Shown here piece after piece: positions 8,237 to 15,692 of a stretch of DNA of 64,000 nucleotides. Position 1 is the first letter of the stretch. Every line of letters starts with the position of its first letter. Source of the DNA: JABFXC01 sp045804265 (GTDB lineage Bacteria; Gemmatimonadota; Gemmatimonadetes; Gemmatimonadales; Gemmatimonadaceae); assembly GCA_045804265.1 (NCBI GenBank), contig JBJMNK010000097.1:21911-85910 (forward strand), given 5' to 3'. Position numbers and translations under genes: made by a program. The notes beneath the pieces are model-generated. The model was not told the DNA's origin and did not search any database. It worked only from the letters and a program-made list of their open reading frames with translations.

Positions 8237-8686
8237 ATGTCGAGACGTCGTTCGAGCCGTCAACGGATGATGCGGGACCACGCCACCCTTCCGCGTTCAG
8301 GTTCCTTCGCCCGCCGCCGCCGTGAGGCATCGGCCGCCGCGACGAAGCGCGCCTACAAGCACGCCGCGATGCGCGACTGCGGACACCGCTGCGTCTATTG
8401 CGCGTCCTACCTCGGCTACGACAACGCCACGCTCGACCATGTGCAGCCGCTGTCGCATGGCGGGGCGCACGCGCCGGGCAACGTCGTCGCGGCCTGCGCG
8501 CGCTGCAACCTGATGAAGGGTGACATGCTTCCGCACGAATTCTTCATCCGGAACCCATCCGCCGGCGCGAACTTCATCCGCTATGCTCGCGCGGTGCACC
8601 GCGCGCTCAAACGAGCCGCGCGGCGCGCGGTGAGCCTGGCGATGGCGGGAAATCTGTCCCCAGCAGTGCAGCCGCTGGCGGCGTGA
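8237..8686 (+). CDS. HNH endonuclease family protein
   Basis: A 149-aa basic protein. The HNH/McrA-type core is clear: CVYCASYLGYDNATLDHVQP, then SHGGAHAPGNVVAACARCN. The two CxxC knuckles (CVYC and CARC) bind a structural zinc, and DHVQP ... N...C supplies the beta-beta-alpha-metal nuclease site. The ATG at 8237 follows GAGGTGAG, a good ribosome site. No restriction methyltransferase lies nearby, so a solitary role (for example DNA processing) rather than a restriction system is likely. A CGTTAGGC word follows the stop immediately, then a long hairpin. Confidence 0.85.
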   Translation: MSRRRSSRQRMMRDHATLPRSGSFARRRREASAAATKRAYKHAAMRDCGHRCVYCASYLGYDNATLDHVQPLSHGGAHAPGNVVAACARCNLMKGDMLPHEFFIRNPSAGANFIRYARAVHRALKRAARRAVSLAMAGNLSPAVQPLAA

Positions 8687-8721
8687 CGTTAGGCGGTTCG
8701 ACCGCGTGAGGGTGGCCGCTG

Positions 8722-8815
8722 GCGATAAGCTGTAAGCGATAAGCAGTCAGCGGACGGCGTCACACCGTTGTGGTGGACGCCGTCCGCTGACTGCTTGCCG
8801 CTTATCGCTTACAGC
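8722..8815. repeat. Long hairpin repeat, copy 1, between convergent genes
   Basis: Left arm GCTGTAAGCGATAAGCAGTC...GACGGCGTC and right arm GACGCCGTC...GCTTATCGCTTACAGC are near-perfect inverted repeats of about 33-40 bp, with one small insertion, around a short CACACC/GTGGTG top. A related element is at 15597-15688. Both sit between the 3' ends of convergent genes, so they may act as bidirectional transcription terminators or be MITE-like elements. Confidence 0.8.
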
Positions 8816-8828
8816 CGTCGAGACGCGG

Positions 8829-9686
8829 TCAGCGCGCGGCGACGGCGGAAGTGACCGCGTCCCGCCGCGCGAACTCCCAGGTCAGCATCGCGCGCTTCCG
8901 CGCTGGTCCGCCGCCGTAGTTGCCGAACGCGCCAGTCTTCCGGATCACGCGATGGCAGGGGATGAGGTAGCTCACCGGGTTCCGGCCGACCGCGGTCCCG
9001 ACGGCGCGGACCGCGCTCGGGGCGCCGGCCGCGGCGGCGAGCTGCTCATAGCTGACGACCTCGCCTAACGGTATGCGGAGGAGCGCCTCCCAGACCTTGA
9101 GCTGGAGGTTCGTCCCCTTCACCAGGACTGCCAGCGGTGCGGTCGTTCGTCCGGTCTCGCCGAATACCTGCTCGGCGATCGGTTGCGTCGCTTTCGCGTT
9201 CTCGACGAGACGCGCACCCTCCCACGATTCGGCCAGGCGGCGGTGCGCGCCGGGGAGGCCATCGTCGGTGGCGAAGTACATCCCGCAGATCCCCCGCGGC
9301 GTGGTGCCGATGAGGCATTCGCCGAAGGGCGTGTCGTGCACTCCCCACTGGATCGTGAGCCCGTCGCCGGCACGCTTGTACTCGCCGGGCGTGACCGCGT
9401 CGATCGTCACGAAGAGATCGTGCAGTCGGCCGGCGCTCGACAGCCCCGCCTCGTACGTCGCGTCGAGCAGCGAGCGCGATTCGGCGAGCAACGCTCGCGC
9501 GTGGGCGACGGTCTGGAACTGGAGGAACCGTTTCGGGCTGATCCCCGCCCAGCGCGTGAACAGTCGCTGGAAGTGTGACTCACTGAGCCCGACGTGGGCC
9601 GCGACGTCGGCGAGCGACGGCTGCTCGCGGGCACGCTCGTCGAGGTACTGGATCGCCTGCTCGATCTTCTCGTAGTCGGTGCGCAT
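8829..9686 (-). CDS. AraC-type regulator fused to methylated-DNA-protein-cysteine methyltransferase (Ada-like)
   Basis: A 285-aa fusion. Residues about 1-105 form an AraC double helix-turn-helix (LADVAAHVGLSESHFQRLF and SAGRLHDLFV). Residues about 110-275 form an O6-alkylguanine transferase domain ending in the suicidal-cysteine motif IPCHRVI, with QLKVWEALLRIPLGEVVSYE before it. It lacks the N-terminal zinc/methyl-phosphotriester domain of E. coli Ada, so it repairs O6-alkylguanine and probably senses its own alkylation or another signal. The CGTTAGGC word occurs in the segment just before the active site (LGEV). Confidence 0.9.
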   Translation of the reverse strand: MRTDYEKIEQAIQYLDERAREQPSLADVAAHVGLSESHFQRLFTRWAGISPKRFLQFQTVAHARALLAESRSLLDATYEAGLSSAGRLHDLFVTIDAVTPGEYKRAGDGLTIQWGVHDTPFGECLIGTTPRGICGMYFATDDGLPGAHRRLAESWEGARLVENAKATQPIAEQVFGETGRTTAPLAVLVKGTNLQLKVWEALLRIPLGEVVSYEQLAAAAGAPSAVRAVGTAVGRNPVSYLIPCHRVIRKTGAFGNYGGGPARKRAMLTWEFARRDAVTSAVAAR

Positions 9687-9746
9687 GGGCTGATACTACA
9701 ACCCATCGGCCCGGGCGCCCACCCGAATCGTGCTCACTTTCAAACT

Positions 9747-10322
9747 TCAGTGCGTGCTGTCGGGCGCCGCGTCGCCGCTGGCGTCGTCGCTCGATCGCGG
9801 TCTGGTCAGCTTTTCAATCTCCTGGCCGCGCCGCTGCAGCTTCTGGAACTCGGCAGCGTGCGTCTTGAGGAAGGCCGCGTTGGCGCGCGCGTTAGGCGGG
9901 ATCTGGCTCTTGTCGACGCCCGGCATGTCGAGCACCGCCGACGCCATCGCCGCCTGGAACGTCGCCATCGTCGCGATCATGTAGCTGCGCGGCGTGAACC
10001 CCGCCTTGATCACCGCGGCCTTCATCTCAGGGACGAGATCGAGCTTCTTCGCCATGTCGTCGATCGACTTGACGTTGTCGCCGGGGTCTTCCTGCTGCTC
10101 GGCGTATTTCTTCGACAGCTCAGGGTGCGCCTTCACCGCCGCGTACATGTTGTCCTGCACCTGCGCCAGCCGGTTCAGCAGCGGCACGGTGAGCTGGACG
10201 CTCTGGATCGCCTTCACGTCGGCGTCCTGTGCATCCTGCGCCGCGAGGGTCGCGAGCGGCGCGACCGCGGCGGCAGAGGCCAGAATGATCGTCGTCAGTC
10301 GGAGCATCGAAGGAATACGCAT
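9747..10322 (-). CDS. Secreted helical protein of unknown function
   Basis: A 191-aa protein with a Sec signal (MRIPSMLRLTTIILASAAAV, cleavage near TLAAQ). The mature part is helical and charged, with KAIQSVQLTVPLLNRLAQVQ, SIDDMAKKLDLVPEMKAAVI and SYMIATMATFQAAMASAVLD. Similar short secreted proteins recur in Gemmatimonadota-type genomes, but I do not recognise a named family. Its promoter region contains a pair of REP-like repeats (10341-10410). Confidence 0.6.
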   Translation of the reverse strand: MRIPSMLRLTTIILASAAAVAPLATLAAQDAQDADVKAIQSVQLTVPLLNRLAQVQDNMYAAVKAHPELSKKYAEQQEDPGDNVKSIDDMAKKLDLVPEMKAAVIKAGFTPRSYMIATMATFQAAMASAVLDMPGVDKSQIPPNARANAAFLKTHAAEFQKLQRRGQEIEKLTRPRSSDDASGDAAPDSTH

Positions 10323-10340
10323 CAGCCGTTTTTCATGGGG

Positions 10341-10410
10341 TCACTTCAAGGGGTCAGAGCACTTGAAACGCGCCGAGCGTCACTTCAAGGGGTCAGAGCA
10401 GTTGAAAGAC
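10341..10410. repeat. REP-like repeat pair (TTCAAGGGGTCAGAGCA...TTGAA)
   Basis: Two units, 10345-10367 and 10382-10405, each read TTCAAGGGGTCAGAGCA and then end in CTTGAA or GTTGAA, so each has terminal inverted TTCAA/TTGAA arms. The spacer contains GCGCCGAGCGTCA. The same unit pairs occur at 23461-23520 and, inverted, at 24853-24916. They resemble bacterial REP/BIME elements mobilised by RAYT (TnpA-REP) transposases; no such transposase is in the window. Confidence 0.8.
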
Positions 10411-10428
10411 GATGATGGCTGCGGCAAA

Positions 10429-12321
10429 TCAATAATCCACTGGGCGGAGATAGCTCTCGCCGATCGCGCTATGGCTCAGCATCGCGACGGTCGGGAGCTT
10501 CCGCTTCCAGTGCGTCCCGTCCACCCGTCTGCGGACGACCTCGACTTCGGCGGCGTCAAAACCGCGGGCAACCACCTCGGCGGGGGTGTAGCCCGACAGG
10601 ATGTGATTGAGGATCCGATCGGCCTTCTCGTAACTGATGCCGAAGTCGCCCTCGTCGGTCTGTCCGGCGACGAGATCGGCCGACGGCGCCTTGTCGACGA
10701 TCGGTGCCGGCACGCCGAGGTGCCGAGCCAGTGCCCAGACCTGGGTCTTGAACAGGTCGCCTAACGGGTTGACCGGCGGCGAGTCGTCGGCGTGCCAGGT
10801 GAAATAGCCGAACAGCCGCTCGGTCTTGTTGCCCGTGCCTAACGGCAGCGCCGACAGCTTGGCCGAGAGATCGAAGAGCGCGATCATCCGCACCCGCGCC
10901 ATCACGTTGCCGCGGCGGGTGGCGTCGGCGTCCGGCTCGACCGACAGGTAGCCATCGACGGCGGCGCTGATGTCGAGCGTGCGCGCCTGGATGCCTAACG
11001 CGTCGATGACGAGCTGGGCATGCTCGAGGCTCGCCGGGCTCGACGTGCGGTATGGCATCCTCACGCCGACCACGTTCTCGGGGCCGAGTGCCCTGGCGGC
11101 GAGGAAGGCGGTGACGGCCGAGTCGACTCCGCCGGACACACCGACGATGGCCTTCGGAAAGCCGCGCGCGGCCGTCTCCTGACGGACGAAGCGGACGAGC
11201 CACTCGGTCACGAGCACCGGGTCGATGTCGAGGGGCGGCGGACCGCCGGAGTCCGTGGCGCGGACAATCGCGATCGACGGTGAATGCGTGCGATCGCTGT
11301 CGGCGGCGTGCGGTTGGTGATGGGCCGCGGGAGTGGCGGAGCGATCATTGGTTTTGGGGGGGGCCCCCCGCGCCGCCCCCCCCACGTCGTCCTCCGAATC
11401 CCCCTCGTCGTACCGCACCCAGACCTCCTCGCGCGCGATCACCCGCTCGAGATTCGACACGATGTGCGGCATCATCGTCTCGAGGTCGGCGATCAACGGC
11501 ATGTCAGCCCGCGCCCGCGTCAGGTCAGCCAGGTCGATCGTCGCCGTAGCGATCGCCTCGTCCCACAACGGCGCGCGCACTCGCACGTCTCCCTTCGGGC
11601 CGACCAGCACCGATCCGCCGACGAACAGCTTCCCTCCTTCGCTCCCCGTCAGATGCGAAAGCGAGACGAAGATCCCGTGCTCGTCCGCGATCTCGCGCAC
11701 GAGCCGCTCCCACCGCGCCAGGCTCGCCGGGCCGGGAACCTCGTTGCTGCTGTGTGCTCCGCGCGCTGGTGCCGCCGCGCTCACCAGCACGATCTCAGCC
11801 CCGTCGAGCGCGGCCATCGTCCCACTCAGCGAATGCCACGCGTCCTCGCAGACGAGCATCGCTACCCGCCCGATCGGCGTATCGAACGCGCGGACCGAGT
11901 TCCCTCGCTCGACGAACCGCTCCTCGTCGAACAGCCCGTATGTCGGAAGGAATACCTTGCGGTGAATGTGGTGGATGACCGGCTCACCGCGGCCGAGCGT
12001 GACGTACATCGCGCTGTTGTAGAGCTTGTGCTCCCACACCTCGTAGAAGCCGATCGCGACGTCGAACACCGCACCGCCCGCGCGCTCGGCGTGCACGCGG
12101 GCGAGGTCGCGCGCCAGCGTCCCCGCGGTGACGGCATGCTCGCGAACACCACCCTCGAGGAAGTAGCCTGTCAGCGCCGTCTCGGGCAGGTGGATGAGCT
12201 GAGGCCGCGGCGACTCGGCGGCAGCGTGGGCGAACAACGTCCCGAGTCGCTCGAGGTTGTCCCGATACTCACCCTTGCGGGGCTTGACCTGCGCGACGGC
12301 GATGTGGACGGGGCGGGGCAT
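10429..12321 (-). CDS. nadE: Glutamine-dependent NAD+ synthetase
   Basis: Final step of NAD biosynthesis: converts deamido-NAD to NAD with glutamine as nitrogen donor. Residues about 1-300 are a nitrilase-fold glutaminase with the catalytic triad visible as E47 (LPETAL), K122 (HRKVFLP) and C158 (VCEDAW). Residues about 365-630 are the synthetase, with the ATP pyrophosphatase loop SGGVDS at 396-401 and GTGNKTER further on. Between them lies an unusual low-complexity Gly/Pro/Ala/His linker (about 306-363) encoded by runs of G8, C6 and C8. The gene carries three CGTTAGGC words. Length 630 aa fits the two-domain class. Confidence 0.93.
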   Translation of the reverse strand: MPRPVHIAVAQVKPRKGEYRDNLERLGTLFAHAAAESPRPQLIHLPETALTGYFLEGGVREHAVTAGTLARDLARVHAERAGGAVFDVAIGFYEVWEHKLYNSAMYVTLGRGEPVIHHIHRKVFLPTYGLFDEERFVERGNSVRAFDTPIGRVAMLVCEDAWHSLSGTMAALDGAEIVLVSAAAPARGAHSSNEVPGPASLARWERLVREIADEHGIFVSLSHLTGSEGGKLFVGGSVLVGPKGDVRVRAPLWDEAIATATIDLADLTRARADMPLIADLETMMPHIVSNLERVIAREEVWVRYDEGDSEDDVGGAARGAPPKTNDRSATPAAHHQPHAADSDRTHSPSIAIVRATDSGGPPPLDIDPVLVTEWLVRFVRQETAARGFPKAIVGVSGGVDSAVTAFLAARALGPENVVGVRMPYRTSSPASLEHAQLVIDALGIQARTLDISAAVDGYLSVEPDADATRRGNVMARVRMIALFDLSAKLSALPLGTGNKTERLFGYFTWHADDSPPVNPLGDLFKTQVWALARHLGVPAPIVDKAPSADLVAGQTDEGDFGISYEKADRILNHILSGYTPAEVVARGFDAAEVEVVRRRVDGTHWKRKLPTVAMLSHSAIGESYLRPVDY

Positions 12322-12362
12322 GGGCGCGTGGAGGGCGAGTCGGGTCCGACGGCTCCTTCAAT

Positions 12363-13235
12363 CTAGGACCGCGCCGTCCCCTCCGGGTAGCCACGCCTCC
12401 GACTCGCGAGTCGAGGAGCCGGGGCTGCTCCTGCCGTACCACCCTCTCGCGGCTCGAGCAGCCATTCCATCGCGTCGCGAATCGAGTAGCGCGCGAGCGT
12501 CAGGTTGCGCAGCGAGTGCGCGGCGAATGGCACGAGGAAGCGGCGCGCCGAAGAGCCGCCCGCCGCGAGCAGCGAAACATCCGCACCGCGGAACTTGTCG
12601 CTCGAGCCGCGAACGATCGCGACGCGCTGCCCCTCCCGCGTCGCGGCCATCACTTCGTCGGATACCGAGAAGCTGTCGCTTCCCTTCGGCTCGGACGTCA
12701 TCAGCAGGTCGGACGCGGTGATCCGAAGATGGCTCCTGCTCCCCGGCGACAGCGCCAGTGTGCCGGCGACGCCGTGTATACCCGCGTTTGCCGCCGACCA
12801 CACCGCCAGCTCAGCGCCGAGCGAGTGTCCACCGATGACGAGCGGCACCGAGTCGAGTGCGAGCTCGCGCCGCACTCGCGCCGCCATATCGCGTACCAGC
12901 GCGGCGCATGCTTCATCGCGTGATGGGTGACCCTCCGGTAGCGACGCGAGCAACGGACGGATGTCGACGCCGGCAACGGCGTATCCGTCTGCCGCGAGCT
13001 CGGCCGCCAGCTCATGGTGGGGCCGCCAGAAGCCGACGTCGTTGCCGAAGAAGAGTACGAGCGCTCGGGGGCTGGTCGTCGGCGTGTAGATCACGACGCC
13101 TCGCGCACGAAGCATGGGGTCGAGAACCCGGTGATTCGGATGCGGACTCGTCGTCGCCCATCGCATCCACGCGAAGGCGGCGAGCAGCATCGTGGCCAGA
13201 ACCGCGCCCGTCGCGATCCACCGTTTCGCGATCAT
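12363..13235 (-). CDS. VirJ-like alpha/beta hydrolase
   Basis: A 290-aa protein with an N-terminal signal or membrane anchor (TGAVLATMLLAAFAWMRWA). The segment LVLFFGNDVGFWRPHHELAA, then GYAVAGVDIRPLL, and the nucleophile elbow IGGHSLGAEL (GxSxG) match the VirJ/AcvB periplasmic hydrolase domain (PF06057). Family members process lysyl-phosphatidylglycerol or have unknown lipid substrates. It probably acts in the periplasm. It stands between nadE and the divergent PBP gene; no aminoacyl-PG synthase is nearby. Confidence 0.75.
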   Translation of the reverse strand: MIAKRWIATGAVLATMLLAAFAWMRWATTSPHPNHRVLDPMLRARGVVIYTPTTSPRALVLFFGNDVGFWRPHHELAAELAADGYAVAGVDIRPLLASLPEGHPSRDEACAALVRDMAARVRRELALDSVPLVIGGHSLGAELAVWSAANAGIHGVAGTLALSPGSRSHLRITASDLLMTSEPKGSDSFSVSDEVMAATREGQRVAIVRGSSDKFRGADVSLLAAGGSSARRFLVPFAAHSLRNLTLARYSIRDAMEWLLEPREGGTAGAAPAPRLASRRRGYPEGTARS

Positions 13236-13525
13236 CGACGCTCCCTGCGGGGGTCGCTCATCTCGCGTCGTCGCCAGCGATTCTGCGCCATGAAGTGTGC
13301 ATCGTCGGTGATGAATCTGCGGGCGGACGGATAATCAGCGGCTAAATGGGTGGTGACCGATGCGCTCGCCCGGCTCGCCCGACCCGCGGAACAGCGGCGA
13401 CGTGACGCGCGGCACGCGCTTACGCAGCGCGCGCATGGCTCGTCTCTCCTGCGCTACCTTTCGGTCCGCGTCCGGGTATCACCCTCGACACCTGGACCGG
13501 CCGTGCCCATCGCCCCGCCCGAATC

Positions 13526-15568
13526 GTGCATCGTTCCACAACGCTCATCCGCGCCGCTCGCCGCGCCATCTTCGCCGGCGTCATCGCGACCGCGCCCGGC
13601 GTTCTCGGCGCCCAGCAGCAGGCCCCGTCGACCGGCGAGGCGTGGACGCTGATCCAGCCGCCGCAGTCCTCGCTCGTCTACGCACGCGATGGGTCGCTCA
13701 TCGGCGAGATCGGCCGCGAATGGCGGACGAGCATCTCGATCCGGACGCTGCCGAAGTACGTGGGCCAGGCCTTCGTCGCGACCGAGGATCATCGCTTCTA
13801 CCAGCACAACGGCGTCGACGTGGTCGGCGTGCTCGGCGCGCTCAAGGACGCAGCGTTAGGCGACGCCCGCGGCGCCAGCACGATCACGCAGCAGCTGGTC
13901 GGCAACATGCACCCCGACATCATCGACCGGCGCGACAAGTCGGTCGGGCGCAAGCTCCGCGAGCAGGAAGCGGCGCGGGAGATGGAGCGCCATTACACGA
14001 AGGAGCAGATCCTCGAGGCGTATCTCAACCAGATCAACTTCGGCCATGGCTGGTACGGGATCGACGCCGCATCGCGCCACTATTTCGGCAAGCCGGCGGC
14101 CAAGCTCACCCTGTCCGAGGCAGCCTCGCTGGCGGCGCTGCCGAAGACGCCGGTGGGCTACGATCCGGCGGCGCACCCCGACAGGAATCGCGAGCGGCGC
14201 AACACCGTGCTCGCGCTGATGGCCGACCAGGGATACATCACGAAGGGGCAGGCCGACGCCACCTCGCGCGAGCCGGTCGTCACCGTGCCTAACGGCGGCA
14301 TGTCGGCGACCGCACCCTACTTCGTCGACGTCGTCCGCCAGCAGGCCGAGCGCGCCGGCGTCCCCGTCGCCAACGGCGGTTATCGCATCCACACGACGCT
14401 CGATCCGGTCCTCCAGAACGCGGCCACCGTGGCCCTCGTCGAGGGGACCGCCGCCGTCGAGCTGCGGCCGGGCTACAAGCATCCGACGTACACCAACCAC
14501 CCCAAGGGCAGCCGCGACTACCTGCAGGGCGCCGTCATCGCCCTCGATCCGGTCGACGGTGAGGTGCGCGCGCTCGTCGGCGGTCGCAACTACCAGGAGT
14601 CGCCGTTCGACCGGGCGGTCATGGCCGTCAGGCAGCCGGGCTCGTCGTTCAAGCCTGTCGTCTACGCCCTCGCGATCACCGACAGCATCACCCCGAACAC
14701 GATCGTCCAGGACACGGCGCTCAAGATCGTCCTGCCTAACGGCGAGACGTACCAGCCGGGGAACAGCGATGGCAAGTTCCTCGGGGCGCTGACACTGCGT
14801 GAGGCATTGGTCCAGTCGCGAAATCCGGTCGCCGTCCAGCTCGGGATGCGCTTGGGCATGGACTCGGTTGCCGCGCTCGCCCACGCGATGGGGATCAGCT
14901 CCGCGATCGCGCCGGTGCCGTCGAGCGCGATTGGCGCCTCGGCCGTGCGGCCGATCGAGATGGTCGCCGCCTACGCATCGCTCGCCAACCTCGGCTCGGC
15001 CGTCGAGCCGTCATTCGTCATTCGCGTCGAAGACCGCAACGGGAAGACGGTGTGGTCGCCGAAGCCCGCGGCGCCGTCGCTCGCCCTCGATCCGCGCGTC
15101 GCGTTCATCGTCCGCGACATGATGCGCGACGCGGTCGAGCGCGGGACCGGCACCGCCGTCAGGCGCTATCTCCCGGTCACGATTCCCGTCGCCGGAAAAA
15201 CGGGAACGACCAACGACAATACCGACGTCTGGTTCGTCGGCATGACGCCCGAGATCGTCGCCGGCGTCTGGCTCGGCTTCGACCGGCCGAAGACGATCAC
15301 TCCCGGCGCGTTCGGCGGTTCGCTCGCCGCACCGATCTTCGGCGCGATGCTCCAGCGGTGGTACGCCGGCCGAACGTCAGGCAGCTGGGAGCCGCCGGCC
15401 GGCCTGGTCTCCGGCGAGCTCGATCGGGTGACGGGAATGGTCGCCGATGCGAGCACTCCACCCGACCGCCGCTACATCGAGTACTTCCTCGAGGGCACCG
15501 AGCCGCCCGGGTTGCAGTTCGACCCGTGGCGGATGTTCGAGATGGGGCCGGTGGCGATCACGTTCTGA
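13526..15568 (+). CDS. Class A penicillin-binding protein (PBP1-like)
   Basis: Bifunctional peptidoglycan glycosyltransferase/transpeptidase, 680 aa, with an N-terminal signal/anchor that starts at GTG 13526. Glycosyltransferase motifs are present in order: EDHRFYQHNGVD, GASTITQQLVGN, RKLREQEAA, YLNQINFGHG and GIDAASRHYFGK. The transpeptidase carries SSFKPVVY (SxxK nucleophile), SRNP (SxN) and KTGTTND (KTG). Unlike most PBP1A proteins, the N-terminal hydrophobic segment ends in GVLGAQQQA, which resembles a cleavable signal peptide. A long hairpin element follows the stop, before convergent lon. Confidence 0.93.
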   Translation: MHRSTTLIRAARRAIFAGVIATAPGVLGAQQQAPSTGEAWTLIQPPQSSLVYARDGSLIGEIGREWRTSISIRTLPKYVGQAFVATEDHRFYQHNGVDVVGVLGALKDAALGDARGASTITQQLVGNMHPDIIDRRDKSVGRKLREQEAAREMERHYTKEQILEAYLNQINFGHGWYGIDAASRHYFGKPAAKLTLSEAASLAALPKTPVGYDPAAHPDRNRERRNTVLALMADQGYITKGQADATSREPVVTVPNGGMSATAPYFVDVVRQQAERAGVPVANGGYRIHTTLDPVLQNAATVALVEGTAAVELRPGYKHPTYTNHPKGSRDYLQGAVIALDPVDGEVRALVGGRNYQESPFDRAVMAVRQPGSSFKPVVYALAITDSITPNTIVQDTALKIVLPNGETYQPGNSDGKFLGALTLREALVQSRNPVAVQLGMRLGMDSVAALAHAMGISSAIAPVPSSAIGASAVRPIEMVAAYASLANLGSAVEPSFVIRVEDRNGKTVWSPKPAAPSLALDPRVAFIVRDMMRDAVERGTGTAVRRYLPVTIPVAGKTGTTNDNTDVWFVGMTPEIVAGVWLGFDRPKTITPGAFGGSLAAPIFGAMLQRWYAGRTSGSWEPPAGLVSGELDRVTGMVADASTPPDRRYIEYFLEGTEPPGLQFDPWRMFEMGPVAITF

Positions 15569-15596
15569 TACCGTCGCCGCAGTCCCGACGCACTCG

Positions 15597-15688
15597 GCGA
15601 TAAGCTGTAAGCGAGAAGCAGCAAGCGGACGGCGATCCGCATTGCGGTGACGCCGTCCGCTTCCTGCTTTCAGCTTATCGCTTACTGC
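15597..15688. repeat. Long hairpin repeat, copy 2, between convergent genes
   Basis: Left arm GATAAGCTGTAAGCG...AGCGGACGGCG pairs with right arm CGCCGTCCGCTTCCTGC...AGCTTATCGCTTAC. This is the same architecture and sequence family as the element at 8722-8815, again between the ends of two convergent genes (PBP and lon). Confidence 0.8.
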
Positions 15689-15692
15689 CTCT

